From: CAWAND01 sp963783335
GTDB lineage: Bacteria; Chloroflexota; Anaerolineae; Anaerolineales; E44-bin32
Length of the DNA: 64,000 nucleotides
Assembly (NCBI GenBank): GCA_963783335.1
Contig: CAWAND010000010.1
Span: forward strand, 1,426,001-1,490,000
Reading direction: 5' to 3'
This document shows, piece by piece, positions 34,967 to 44,010 of this stretch. A program made the translations under genes and the position numbers. The notes below the pieces were generated by a model, which saw only the letters and a program-made list of their open reading frames with translations, was not told where the DNA came from and did no database searches. Numbering within the stretch: the stretch's first letter is position 1; each line of letters starts with the position of its first letter.

Positions 34967-34997
34967 AAAACGACAAGAGTATCTGGTGGCCTCGCGT

Positions 34998-35029
34998 AAG
35001 GGATGCGAAACAGCTCGCATCCCTTTTTT
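34998..35029 (+). terminator. Rho-independent terminator after the 6S-like RNA
   Basis: GGGATGCGA (35000-35008) pairs with TCGCATCCC (35015-35023), followed by six T and preceded by AA. A strong terminator for the RNA and for any aspS read-through. Confidence 0.85.
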
Positions 35030-35061
35030 GGTCCTTCGCGCCGGTGGAACGGGGCCGTGTC

Positions 35062-35090
35062 TTGCGCTGGCTTTTGATCTCAGGTAGACT
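35062..35090 (+). promoter_or_regulatory. Possible recA promoter
   Basis: TTGCGC-17-TAGACT, 4 of 6 matches in each hexamer. No LexA box of the GAAC-N4-GTTC type was seen between it and the start codon. Confidence 0.35.
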
Positions 35091-35132
35091 TCCCATATTG
35101 GGTTGTAATAAGAGGTGTTTTAGTCTCTTCCT

Positions 35133-36155
35133 ATGTCCACAGAACGCGAAAAAGCTCTTGATGCAGCCGTAGATCGCATCAAGAAACAGTACGGCGACGG
35201 TGCGGTGATGCGGCTGGGGGAGTCGGCGCATCAGGCGGTGGCGGCGATTCCGACGGGGTCGCTGGCGCTGGATCTTGCGCTGGGCGTGGGGGGCATCCCG
35301 CGGGGCCGGGTGACGGAGATCTATGGGCCGGAAGCGTCAGGGAAGACGACGCTGTGCCAGCATATCGTGGCCGAAGCGCAGAAGCTGGGGGGCGTGTGCG
35401 CCTACATCGACATGGAGCATGCGTTGGACCCGACGTATGCCAAGCGGTGCGGGGTGGACATTGACAATCTGTACATCTCGCAGCCGGACATGGGGGAGCA
35501 GGCGCTGGAGATCGCCGAGACGCTGGTGAGGAGCGGTGCGGTGGATGTGGTGGTGATCGACTCGGTGGCGGCGTTGGTGCCGCGAGCGGAGATTGAGGGG
35601 GACATGGGGGACGCCACGATGGGGGCGCAGGCGCGGCTGATGAGTCAGGCGCTGCGGAAGCTGTCGGGGGCGATCAAGCAGACGAATACAGCCGTGATCT
35701 TCACCAACCAGCTGAGGCAGAAGATCGGGGTGATGTTTGGGAACCCGGAGACGACGACGGGAGGGGTGGCGTTGAAGTACTACTCGTCGGTGAGGCTGGA
35801 TGTGAGGCGGATCGAGAGCATCAAAGTGGGGCAGGAGATCACAGGGAACCGGGCGCGAGTGCGGGTGGTGAAGAACAAGGTGGCGCCGCCATTTCGAGTG
35901 GCGGAGTTTGACATCATGTACAACGAAGGGATCTCGAAAGCCGGGGATCTGTTGGACATTGGGGTGGAGACGGAGTTGATTGAAAAGCGGGGGTCGTATT
36001 ATTCGTATGGGGAAACCCGGCTGGGGCAGGGGCGAGAGAATGCCAAGCAGTACCTGCGGGAGAACCCCGAGTTGGCGCAATCATTGGAAGAGGCTATCCG
36101 CACGGCGGCAGAGCTGCCGGCAACCGAACCAGAATTCGAGGATGTAGAAGGTTGA
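35133..36155 (+). CDS. recA: Recombinase A
   Basis: ATP-dependent strand-exchange protein (340 aa). Walker A GPEASGKT is at residues 65-72; Walker B VVVIDSVAAL, the L1/L2 loops (EGDMGDATMGAQARLMS; FGNPETTTGGVALKYYSS-type residues) and the acidic C-terminus are all intact. No intein. The middle of the gene (about 35210-36030) uses G-ending codons (GGG, GTG, GCG, ACG, CTG) far more than its own two ends or its neighbours, which use mixed or C-ending codons. recX and rny follow, a common arrangement. Confidence 0.97.
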   Translation: MSTEREKALDAAVDRIKKQYGDGAVMRLGESAHQAVAAIPTGSLALDLALGVGGIPRGRVTEIYGPEASGKTTLCQHIVAEAQKLGGVCAYIDMEHALDPTYAKRCGVDIDNLYISQPDMGEQALEIAETLVRSGAVDVVVIDSVAALVPRAEIEGDMGDATMGAQARLMSQALRKLSGAIKQTNTAVIFTNQLRQKIGVMFGNPETTTGGVALKYYSSVRLDVRRIESIKVGQEITGNRARVRVVKNKVAPPFRVAEFDIMYNEGISKAGDLLDIGVETELIEKRGSYYSYGETRLGQGRENAKQYLRENPELAQSLEEAIRTAAELPATEPEFEDVEG

Positions 36156-36464
36156 GGCGCCCGTGTCCGGACGCCGAACAAACTGAAGTGCTGCGTAGGG
36201 GGTCCGAGAGGGAAGGGCGCGGCCTAGCGTTGCGACAAAAACAGATTGCGATTTGACACCGCAGATATGTGGTTGGGTTTGAAGCGGAAGGTGACGAAGC
36301 AGGACCAAGCCTCCTGACAAGGAGGCGTCATCCTAACGTTGATGGTCTGAAGGCGATCCAGCCCTCGGCCAGGCGGCGTCAAATCACATACGGCAGATAA
36401 GTGCCATTGTCGGGTTCGCTGCGCGAGCCGCGTTCGGGTTATCCCGGGGCGCGGCTCGCTTGCT
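36156..36464 (+). other. recA-recX intergenic region with two hairpins
   Basis: Holds no gene that I can support. GCCTCCT (36309-36315) pairs with AGGAGGC (36320-36326), and GCGAGCCGCG (36423-36432) pairs perfectly with CGCGGCTCGC (36450-36459) around an inner CGGG/CCCG stem. The second hairpin ends 5 bases before the earliest recX start codon and could mask its initiation region. Neither has a T-run. Confidence 0.45.
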
Positions 36465-37134
36465 GTGAACATGACGAGGAGGTCTCCGACGCAAGGCGAA
36501 GTGACGGCCATCCGACTTCAATCGAGGAACAAGGATCGGGTGAACGTCGAATTGGACGGGGAGTTCGCCTTTGGGCTGGCCAAGATCTTGGCAGTCGGCC
36601 TGAAGGTCGGCCAACATCTCGGCCCGGAGCGGGTTGCAGAGCTGCAAGCGGAAGACGAGGTGGAAGAGGGCTATCGAAGAGCCGCCAAATTGATCGCACG
36701 CAGGCCGCGATCCGTACAAGAACTCAGGCACTACTTACGGCGCAAGGATGTGTCCGAGACAGGGCAGGAAGGCGTGCTTGAGCGTCTACGTGAGACCGGT
36801 TTGGCTGACGACCAAGCCTTCGCCAAGGCATGGGTCGAAAACCGTACCGCCTTCCGTCCGCGAGGCGCTGCAGCACTGCGTGCGGAATTGCGAAAGAAGG
36901 GGGTATCGAGACAGGCGATCGAAAGCGCCCTGTCTGGATTGGATGAAGATGAGGCCGTTTATCGGGCAGCACAGAAGGCTGCCCGCCGTTATCAGGGCCT
37001 TGCTTGGCAATTATTCCAGAAGCGCATGCGCGGCTACCTTGCGCGGCAGCGGATTTAACACCTACCAAATCCGAACGGTGATACCACGTGTTTGGCGTGA
37101 GGTCGCTGGAAGGGAAAGTGAGGATCGTGAGTGA
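36465..37134 (+). CDS. recX: RecA-modulating protein RecX, with a +1 frameshift near the C-terminus
   Basis: Binds and inhibits RecA filaments. The core has VNVELDGEFAFGLAK, AAKLIARRPRSVQELRHYL, ADDQAFAKAWVENR and RGYLARQ, the three-helix repeats of RecX. The uncorrected frame stops at 37056-37058; removing one base near 37049-37052 continues as GFNTYQIRTVIPRVWRE, a normal RecX end. The corrected stop then overlaps the rny GTG (GTGA at 37131), as at most gene joints here. The span is one base over a multiple of 3. The start is uncertain among GTG 36465, ATG 36471 and GTG 36501; the last best fits homologues. Confidence 0.85.
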
Positions 37135-38660
37135 ACACACCAATACTGATCCTGGCTATTGTGATCAGTCTGGCTGTGGGCGCAGGGATTGGCTATTTTG
37201 TTCGCCAGATGCAGCACAGCCGGATGGTTCAAGACAAGAAATCAGAAGCAGAGAGGATCATTGACGCCGCCAAAGACCAGGCGCGAGAAATCGAGCTCAA
37301 GGCGCGCGATGATGCCCTGAGGATTCGCGACTCTTCAGAAGCGGAGGCCACTCGCCGCCGAACGGAGCTCAATCGTGAGGACGAAAGGCTTCAGCGGCGG
37401 CGGGCGGAGCTGGATAATCGTTTGGAGCACCTCGAAGGCCGCGAGCAGACCCTCAACAAACGCCAGAGTGCCATCGACAAGCGCGCCAACGAAGTCGAGG
37501 AGCGCCACGTAGAAATCATGACGGAGCTTGAGCGGGTCTCCAGCATGACACGCGAAGAGGCCAAACAGCATCTATTGTCTGAGGTTGAGCAAGAGGCCCG
37601 GGCGGACATGCTGCGCATCATTCGCCAGATCGAAGAGGAAGCCCAAGTCGAAGGAGAGCGCCGGGCGCGTGAGCTCATCGCCGATGCCATCCAACGCGTG
37701 GCCTCCGATCACGTTTCCGAAATCACTGTTTCGGTTGTGCCGCTGCCTTCCGACGATATGAAAGGGCGCATCATTGGCCGCAACGGCCGCAACATACGCG
37801 CCTTCGAGCAGGCTGCCGGTGTCGATGTGATCGTCGACGACACGCCGGAAGCTGTCACGATCTCATGCTTCGACCCGGTCCGGCGCGAAGTGGCTCGACG
37901 CTCGATGGAATCCTTGGTTCTTGACGGGCGCATCCACCCATCCCAAATCGAGAAAGTTGTGGGCCAAGTGCGCGAGGAAGTCGATCAATTGATGGTCGAG
38001 GAAGGTGAGGCGGCAGCCTATGAAGCCAACGTGCACGGCCTTAATCCTGAAATTGTCAAGAAGCTCGGTCGGCTGAAGTTCCGCACCTCGTACGGCCAGA
38101 ATCAGTTGGCGCATGCCGTGGAAACCGCTCAGATCGCCAGCGTCATCGCCTCTGAGTTGGGCGCCAATCTAGATCTCTCTCGCGCTGGCGGCCTGCTGCA
38201 CGATCTAGGAAAAGCGATGGACCATGAGGTCGAAGGAACCCACGCTTCCATCGGGGCTGAGTTTGCCCGCAGGCACGGGGTCAACGCTCAGGTCGTCAAC
38301 ATCATCGCCTCACACCATCACGAAGTGGAGCAAGAATCGGTTGAAGCAGTGATTGTCGAGGCCGCCGATGCGATCAGTGGTGCGCGGCCGGGGGCCCGGC
38401 GGGAGAGCTTGGAGGACTACATCAAGCGCGTCCGGGCTCTTGAGGACATCGCCAATTCGTTCAAGGGCGTGGTGGAGAGCTACGCCCTGCAAGCCGGGCG
38501 CGAAATCCGGGTCATCGTCAAGCCGGATGACATTGACGATCTGGATGCCACGCGTCTGGCTCGCAACGTGGCCAAGAAGATTGAAGAGGGCATGCAGTAT
38601 CCTGGGCAAATCAAGGTCACCGTGATCCGTGAAACCCGGGCTGTGGACTACGCCAAATAG
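37131..38660 (+). CDS. rny: Ribonuclease Y
   Basis: Membrane-anchored endoribonuclease starting mRNA decay. An N-terminal helix (residues 5-23), a long charged coiled coil (about 30-200), a KH domain with GRIIGRNGRNIRAFEQ, and an HD domain with LLHDLGKAMDHE and ASHHHEVE are in the standard order at 509 aa. It begins with GTG overlapping the end of the corrected recX, so it is translated with that gene. A strong terminator follows. Confidence 0.96.
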   Translation: MNTPILILAIVISLAVGAGIGYFVRQMQHSRMVQDKKSEAERIIDAAKDQAREIELKARDDALRIRDSSEAEATRRRTELNREDERLQRRRAELDNRLEHLEGREQTLNKRQSAIDKRANEVEERHVEIMTELERVSSMTREEAKQHLLSEVEQEARADMLRIIRQIEEEAQVEGERRARELIADAIQRVASDHVSEITVSVVPLPSDDMKGRIIGRNGRNIRAFEQAAGVDVIVDDTPEAVTISCFDPVRREVARRSMESLVLDGRIHPSQIEKVVGQVREEVDQLMVEEGEAAAYEANVHGLNPEIVKKLGRLKFRTSYGQNQLAHAVETAQIASVIASELGANLDLSRAGGLLHDLGKAMDHEVEGTHASIGAEFARRHGVNAQVVNIIASHHHEVEQESVEAVIVEAADAISGARPGARRESLEDYIKRVRALEDIANSFKGVVESYALQAGREIRVIVKPDDIDDLDATRLARNVAKKIEEGMQYPGQIKVTVIRETRAVDYAK

Positions 38661-38683
38661 ATCATCTCGTACATAAATGACAA

Positions 38684-38710
38684 GACCCCCGCCAATCCAT
38701 GGCGGGGGTC
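38684..38710. terminator. Terminator between rny and the convergent response regulator
   Basis: GACCCCCGCC (38684-38693) and GGCGGGGGTC (38701-38710) form a perfect 10-bp stem with a 7-base loop. TCTTTGTTT follows on the + strand and TTGTCATTT on the - strand, so it can serve both converging genes. Confidence 0.85.
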
Positions 38711-38739
38711 TCTTTGTTTCATTTGAAGTGACTCGCGAT

Positions 38740-39108
38740 TCAGCCCAGGGCCTTCTCGATTGAGTCCAGCAAGTCGCCACGCTTGGCAGGCTTGGTCAGA
38801 TAGCCGACTGCGCCCAGGTCTTCGCCGGTTTCGCGATCTTGGGGCGTCTTCCGCGCCGTGAGGAAAATGACCGGCGGGACGGTGATGCCGCTCTCATTGA
38901 GCTGCCTGAGCAGGTCGAAGCCGGAGACTTCGGGCATCATCACGTCCAGGAGCAGAACATCATAGTGGTCGTCTTCCAGTTTCCGCCGGGCCTCGAAGGC
39001 GCTCATGGCCGAATCAATCTGATAGCCGGCTGTAGAAAGAGTCAGGTGAATGAGCTCAACGGTGTCGGGCTCGTCATCCACCACCAGGATCCGCTTGGGA
39101 AGGGTCAA
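38740..39108 (-). CDS. Single-domain response regulator
   Basis: Receiver-only protein (122 aa) with LVVDDEPD, LLLDVMMPE (phosphoacceptor Asp), FLTARK (Thr switch) and LTKPAKR (Lys). There is no output domain. It starts with TTG at 39108, chosen because GAGGTGG lies at the right distance and the receiver begins immediately. It follows the pdh operon on the same strand by about 80 bases but has no obvious functional link. It is distinct from the receiver at 32359-32760. Confidence 0.87.
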   Translation of the reverse strand: MTLPKRILVVDDEPDTVELIHLTLSTAGYQIDSAMSAFEARRKLEDDHYDVLLLDVMMPEVSGFDLLRQLNESGITVPPVIFLTARKTPQDRETGEDLGAVGYLTKPAKRGDLLDSIEKALG

Positions 39109-39186
39109 TTTGCCACCTCAGGTCGCCTATTCTAGTCTGCCAGCGACGTTGTGACAAAGACCAGGCTCTGGGTTCATGAATCTGGT

Positions 39187-40458
39187 CTACATCAGGAGCC
39201 GAACTGGGTGCTCGATGAAGGTGCGAAATTCCTGGAGCCATCGTGCGGCTTCAGCGCCGTCCGTCACCCGATGATCGGCAGCCAGCGTCACCTTGAGGCG
39301 TTGGCCCACTGCCAGCTGATCGTTTGCCACCACAGGCACTTTGCGCACGCTGCCCACGGCCAGGATCGCCGCTTCGGGCGGGTTGATGATGGCAATGAAG
39401 TTGTCGACATCGAACATCCCCAGATTCGATACGGTGAAGGTCGATCCCTCGATGTCATCCGGCCGCACCCGGCCGTCACGGGCCCGCTCGAAGAGCGGTT
39501 TGGCTTCCTCGGCGATCTGGGGCAGAGACTTCTGGTCGGCGTCGCGAAGGACCACGGTCAGCAGGCCGTCTTGGACTGCTACGGCCATGCCAATGTTGAC
39601 CTCACCGTGGCGAACGATGGCGTCTTCCTCCAGCGAGGCGTTCAGATTGGGGAACTGGCGAAGGCTGAGCGCCGCCGCTCGGACAATGAAGTCATTGACC
39701 GAAATCTTGCTCGTATCAGGCAGCGCATCGTTCATCTCGGTCCGCAAGATCATCAACGGCCCTGCATCCAGGTCTGCTGTGACATAGAAGTGCGGGACCT
39801 GCTGCTTGGAGCCCGTCATGCGCCGCCCTATTGCGGAGCGGAGCCGTGTTAGGGGGACGCGCTCTGTCTGGCCTGGTGCCAGCGCTTTCACGCCGAAGGC
39901 CGGGCCGGAGGGACCGCCGCCGGCCGCAGCCGATTCGACGTCGCTCTTCACGATCCGGCCACCCGGACCGGACCCCGAAAGAGCGGTCAGATCCAGATTC
40001 ATCTCGGCTGCCATGCGCCGGGCCACCGGTGAAGCCTTGACGCCGCCCGGAAGGTGCCCATCTGTGGGAGCCTGAGTGGGTTGTGTTTTGGTTGGAGCCG
40101 CCTCAGTCTGGGCCGCCGTTGGCGAGGGGGTTTGGGTGTCAGCGGCGTCGCTGGTTTCAGCGTCGGTGGCTGCCCCGTTCCCGTCTGCGCCCACAAGGGC
40201 CTCAATGTCGATGTCCTCGTCCTGCTCGCCGACCACGGCGATCGGCTTGCCGACAGGCACGGGCGTACCCTCTTCAACCAGGTGCTTGCGGATGATGCCC
40301 GAGGCCTGCGATTCGACCTCGACAGTGGCCTTGTCGGTCTCGATTTCGGCCAGCACTTCGCCGTGTTCGATTGTGTCGCCTTCCGCTTTGACCCAGCGGA
40401 CCAACGTACCCTCCGCCATGTCGAAGCCGAGCTTAGGCATATTGATAATCTCAGCCAT
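39187..40458 (-). CDS. pdhC: Dihydrolipoamide acetyltransferase (E2) of the pyruvate dehydrogenase complex
   Basis: Transfers acetyl groups from lipoate to CoA. One lipoyl domain is at the N-terminus (ETDKATVEVES, lipoylated Lys near residue 43), then an Ala/Pro/Thr-rich linker, a peripheral-subunit-binding domain (SPVARRMAAEMNLDL) and the catalytic domain ending with DHRVTDGAEAARW, which carries the His/Asp pair. The ATG at 40458 makes an ATGA overlap with the E1-beta stop and is preferred over a GTG one codon earlier. The lipoamide dehydrogenase (E3) gene is not adjacent. Confidence 0.94.
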   Translation of the reverse strand: MAEIINMPKLGFDMAEGTLVRWVKAEGDTIEHGEVLAEIETDKATVEVESQASGIIRKHLVEEGTPVPVGKPIAVVGEQDEDIDIEALVGADGNGAATDAETSDAADTQTPSPTAAQTEAAPTKTQPTQAPTDGHLPGGVKASPVARRMAAEMNLDLTALSGSGPGGRIVKSDVESAAAGGGPSGPAFGVKALAPGQTERVPLTRLRSAIGRRMTGSKQQVPHFYVTADLDAGPLMILRTEMNDALPDTSKISVNDFIVRAAALSLRQFPNLNASLEEDAIVRHGEVNIGMAVAVQDGLLTVVLRDADQKSLPQIAEEAKPLFERARDGRVRPDDIEGSTFTVSNLGMFDVDNFIAIINPPEAAILAVGSVRKVPVVANDQLAVGQRLKVTLAADHRVTDGAEAARWLQEFRTFIEHPVRLLM

Positions 40459-41429
40459 CACAGAACCCCTTTCACCGCCTCGACGATGTCCCCTACTTGA
40501 GGCAGGGCCATCTGTTCCAAGTCGCGGTTGTACGGCAAGGGGACTTCCTTTTGGGCCACTCGCCGGATAGGCGCATCCACATAATCGAAGGCTTCCTCGT
40601 AAAGCCGGGAGGCCACTTCCGCACCGACGCCGTAGGATCGCCAGCCTTCCTCAGCGATCACCGCTCGGTTGGTCTTCTTGAACGAATCGATCACCGGGCC
40701 CATATCCAGCGGTCGCAGTGTTCGAAGGTCGACGACTTCCACGTCGATCCCCTGCTTGGCAAGCTCCTCGGCTGCCTGGAGCGAATACTGGACCATCTTG
40801 GAATATGCCACCAGCGTCACGTCCGAACCCGGACGCTGCACTTTCGAGACCCCGATCGGTTCGACATAGTCGCCATCAGGCACTTCGCCGCGCATCTGAT
40901 AGAGTGTGGCGTTCTCGATGAACATGACTGGGTCATCAGTCCGGATGGCCGCTTTGAGCAACCCTTTGGCGTCGTATGGCGTTCCGGGAGAGACAACCTT
41001 GAGCCCGGGGAAATGGGCGAACACCACGTCCGGTGTCTGTGAATGGGTGGCCGCCAGCTGGCGACCGCCGCCGCCGACAGCGCGGATGACGATCGGTACG
41101 GTGATCTGCTTGCCGAACATTGTGTGCAGCTTGGCCGATTGGTTGACAATCTGATCCATCGCCACGAAAGCGAAATTGATGGTCATCAATTCGGCGATCG
41201 GGCGCAGCCCTGCCATGGCGGCGCCATTGGCGGCGCCGACGATGACCATTTCGGAGATGGGGGTGTCGCGGACGCGTTCACCGCCAAACTTATCGTAGAA
41301 GCCGCGTGTCACGGCGTAGGTGCCGCCCCAAACACCGACTTCTTCGCCCATGATGAAGACCTTTTCGTCGCGCTCCATTTCTTCCATCAGCGCTTGTGAG
41401 ATGGCCTCGCGCATCGTGATTTGTGCCAT
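40458..41429 (-). CDS. pdhB: Pyruvate dehydrogenase E1 component, beta subunit
   Basis: Thiamine-diphosphate enzyme subunit (323 aa). MREAISQALMEEMERDEKV, GEEVGVWGGTYAVTRG and the later YDAKGLLKAAIR and EEGWRSYGVGAEVA are typical of E1-beta of PDH or 2-oxoacid dehydrogenases. It lies 6 bases after the alpha gene and overlaps E2. Branched-chain or acetoin dehydrogenase are possible alternatives, but the overall sequence reads as pyruvate dehydrogenase. Confidence 0.93.
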   Translation of the reverse strand: MAQITMREAISQALMEEMERDEKVFIMGEEVGVWGGTYAVTRGFYDKFGGERVRDTPISEMVIVGAANGAAMAGLRPIAELMTINFAFVAMDQIVNQSAKLHTMFGKQITVPIVIRAVGGGGRQLAATHSQTPDVVFAHFPGLKVVSPGTPYDAKGLLKAAIRTDDPVMFIENATLYQMRGEVPDGDYVEPIGVSKVQRPGSDVTLVAYSKMVQYSLQAAEELAKQGIDVEVVDLRTLRPLDMGPVIDSFKKTNRAVIAEEGWRSYGVGAEVASRLYEEAFDYVDAPIRRVAQKEVPLPYNRDLEQMALPQVGDIVEAVKGVL

Positions 41430-41435
41430 GGTTGT

Positions 41436-42398
41436 CTAACCTACCCCTTCCACATAAACGCTGTTGACAAGTTCTTCAAAGGTGGGCTCGGGGCTCTCCT
41501 CAGCGAACTCGACGGCTTCTTCGATTTCATCCGCCGCTTCCTGGTCGATCTTGTCCAAATCCTTCTCACCAGCGACTTTGTCGTCGATCAGATGCTTGCG
41601 GAAGATACCGATGGGATCGTTCTCTTCCCATTTCGTCACTTCGTCTTTCGTCCGGTATCGCTCCGGGTCGCCCATGGAATGTCCCTGGTAGCGGTAGGTC
41701 ATGGCCTCCAGAAGGTAGGGACCGTTCTCGCGAACGTACTTGAGGGCTTCGGTTGTAGCCTCATAGACCTTGAGGACGTCCATTCCGTCGACGCGGCTGT
41801 TGGCCATGCCATAGCCCTCGGCCTTCTGGCGGATTTCCTTGACGGCTGACGCCCGCTCAACGGCTGTCCCCATACCGTAGTTGTTGTTCTCGCACACCCA
41901 GAGCACCGGCAGGTCCCACACCTTTGAGAGGTTGAGGGCCTCGTGGAAATAGCCAATGTTTGTGGCGCCGTCCCCGAACAGGCAGATCGTGGCGGCGTCA
42001 CTCCCATTGTATTTGTCCGCCAAAGCCATCCCGGCGGCAAATGGCAAATGGGAGCCCACGATGGCGTGGCCACCCCAGTAGTTCTTGGTGACATCCGCCA
42101 TGTGCATCGAGCCGCCAAAGCCGTGTGAGCATCCGGTTTCTTTGCCGAGAAGCTCGGCCATGGCCACCTTGGGTTCGATGCCTGAGGCGATGGCAATACC
42201 ATGATCCCGGTAGGCCGTGAGCAGTCGGTCCTTAGGCTGTCGGGCCGAAACCACCCCTGTCCCAACCGCCTCTTGGCCGATGTACAGATGGAGAAACCCG
42301 CCGATCTTGCCCTGTTGATAGAGCTCAGAGGCACGTTCCTCCAGGCGGCGGATGACCACCATTTCGCGGTACATCCGCAGCAGTTCCTTCTTCTCCAT
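41436..42398 (-). CDS. pdhA: Pyruvate dehydrogenase E1 component, alpha subunit
   Basis: Decarboxylating subunit (320 aa). The thiamine-diphosphate motif runs from GDGATNIG to CENN, and RYQGHSMGDPERYRT contains the phosphorylation-loop region seen in the family. FLHLYIGQEAVGTG and GHAIVGSHLPFAAG are conserved. AAGGAGTC lies before ATG 42398. It is the first gene of pdhA-pdhB-pdhC. Confidence 0.94.
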   Translation of the reverse strand: MEKKELLRMYREMVVIRRLEERASELYQQGKIGGFLHLYIGQEAVGTGVVSARQPKDRLLTAYRDHGIAIASGIEPKVAMAELLGKETGCSHGFGGSMHMADVTKNYWGGHAIVGSHLPFAAGMALADKYNGSDAATICLFGDGATNIGYFHEALNLSKVWDLPVLWVCENNNYGMGTAVERASAVKEIRQKAEGYGMANSRVDGMDVLKVYEATTEALKYVRENGPYLLEAMTYRYQGHSMGDPERYRTKDEVTKWEENDPIGIFRKHLIDDKVAGEKDLDKIDQEAADEIEEAVEFAEESPEPTFEELVNSVYVEGVG

Positions 42399-42525
42399 GA
42401 TGACTCCTTATCCAACTCCCAAGTTCTTCGGTGAAATGAGGGCATGCCCCTGGCAGAAGAACCCCCCGGCCCCGTTTCAGGCGACGACCGGCTGCGTCGA
42501 AGGCCGAGGGCAGAGGTCGGAGAAA

Positions 42526-42531
42526 ATTATA
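42526..42531 (-). promoter_or_regulatory. -10 element upstream of pdhA
   Basis: Reads TATAAT on the - strand, about 130 bases before the pdhA start, with T-rich flanks. No convincing -35 hexamer was found at the expected distance. Confidence 0.4.
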
Positions 42532-42586
42532 ACAAATGGAGGCCGCATGCCTTGCGCGCGCTCTGGGTCGAGAGCTGTCGGGGCCG

Positions 42587-43912
42587 TCAGGGGGCCAGGC
42601 CCAGTCCCCGGATGTCAAACTCCCCTTGCGATGGCTCAATATTGGCCGGCTTGGGCATCACCAGAAGAAAGTCGGTTTGTGCGCCGGGTTCGAGGTTCTC
42701 GGCGATTGTTGCTTCGCCAGCGCTCCAGATCATGCCTGATGTCGACCTCAGCGCGCCGATCACTATCGGTTGTAACACGTGGTCCTGGCTTTGGTTGTAG
42801 GCGGTGCCATGAACCAGAAGGGCCCCACCGATGTTCTCATAGGCCGTGACCTCGATATTGAGGGGAACCGAAGCCTGGCTGGTAGCCTCAGATCTGGAAG
42901 GGTCGACCTGGCCACGCGCCCGGAGATCCGACAGGCTTTGACCGCCGGAGGCCAGCTGCGAGGCCAATCCAGGGAAATCGGTCACGCTGAAAGGTCTTGT
43001 TTCGTCGGGGGCGAGCGGGATGGGCGAAGCATACACTGCGGCCGAGGCCGTCCCACTCGAGCCTTCGAGCGTCACCAGCACCCTGGCCAGCGCAGGCGTG
43101 GAGCCGCTGTTGCGGATGGATGCGAGCACCAAGGGATTGCCCTGGTCGTCGGTCAGCAGCTTCGGGCTCGCGCCCCACTCGATCGGAGAGGGTGGAAGTT
43201 CATCGGTGGCGATCGCCGAGACGAACGCCCTCACATGGACAGTGGTCTCGTTTGCCGGGAGCAAGGCGAGAAAAGGGACCGATTTTCCAGCGGCGAGGCC
43301 AGAAAGACCTCGCCAATCCGAACCCACGCCGACGAGCCGGCCCTGGGAATCCGTGGCCGCCATCGCCAAACCCAGGATCTCGACCGGGGTTGGGTTGGGA
43401 TTGTGCATGATCCCCACCACAGCCAGCTTTCCTTCGTCGGTCAGCGTTCTACGGTTCAGATTGACGTCGATCGGGGCAGGCGGATCCGAAGCGGGCCGGT
43501 ACCCGGTGATCTCGATTTGAATCTCTGCGTCCTGGCTTGTTGGGAAGGCGGCAGAAAAGGGAGCGCTTTGGCCGGGCCCCAAGAGCGGCACGGCAAGATC
43601 AATAACGGATTGCGCCAGTTCTCCGCCTTGATCGTTCACCAGGCTCACCCGTAGAGTCACATCTTCTACTGTGCTGTCCGTCCGATTGAGCAGATATCCC
43701 ATGGCAGTCGAAGACGTGGGCGGTGTGCCTGGTATCAGGTAGAGCCCCTCGACGGAGGCCTGAAGGGTCGGCGTAGGGGATGGCAGGCGCGGGACGGGCG
43801 CCGGGGTTTGGGCTGGGGTGGGTGTTGACGCAGGCTGGGGTTGGGACGAGGCGCAGGCGGCCACGGCGCAAGTCAGCCCGAGCACGCTCAGAAGGGCGAA
43901 GCAGGTGCGCAT
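42587..43912 (-). CDS. Lipoprotein with repeated Ig-like (FxLYD-type) domains
   Basis: A 441-aa surface lipoprotein of unknown function. The signal peptide ends in a lipobox-like AVAAC (Cys 20); a Pro/Thr/Ala-rich spacer (about 22-50) follows. Three or more beta-sandwich repeats each show a pattern like GKLAVVGIMHNPNPTPVEI or GNPLVLASIRNSGSTPA, with conserved N-x-G/S/T turns, as in FxLYD-like domains. No catalytic motif. It is upstream of pdhA on the same strand but separated by 188 bases with a -10, so it is probably transcribed on its own. Confidence 0.7.
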   Translation of the reverse strand: MRTCFALLSVLGLTCAVAACASSQPQPASTPTPAQTPAPVPRLPSPTPTLQASVEGLYLIPGTPPTSSTAMGYLLNRTDSTVEDVTLRVSLVNDQGGELAQSVIDLAVPLLGPGQSAPFSAAFPTSQDAEIQIEITGYRPASDPPAPIDVNLNRRTLTDEGKLAVVGIMHNPNPTPVEILGLAMAATDSQGRLVGVGSDWRGLSGLAAGKSVPFLALLPANETTVHVRAFVSAIATDELPPSPIEWGASPKLLTDDQGNPLVLASIRNSGSTPALARVLVTLEGSSGTASAAVYASPIPLAPDETRPFSVTDFPGLASQLASGGQSLSDLRARGQVDPSRSEATSQASVPLNIEVTAYENIGGALLVHGTAYNQSQDHVLQPIVIGALRSTSGMIWSAGEATIAENLEPGAQTDFLLVMPKPANIEPSQGEFDIRGLGLAP

Positions 43913-43970
43913 AGCGTCATGCTACTTGAAACCCACGTATCTGGGAACCTGGATTGCGGTCCCTGTGCTA

Positions 43971-43996
43971 AGCCCCGGGCCCAAGGGCCCGGGGCT
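43971..43996 (-). terminator. Hairpin following trpB
   Basis: AGCCCCGGGCCC (43971-43982) and GGGCCCGGGGCT (43985-43996) form a perfect 12-bp stem with a two-base spacer. The short tail on the - strand is TTAG, so it is GC-strong but T-poor. Confidence 0.6.
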
Positions 43997-44010
43997 CTTA
44001 GGCTCCCCCG

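Noticed and set aside
39133..39150. TTGTGA half-site-like sequence near the pdh operon end
   Set aside because: The second half-site does not match, so it was not counted as a Crp-like site.
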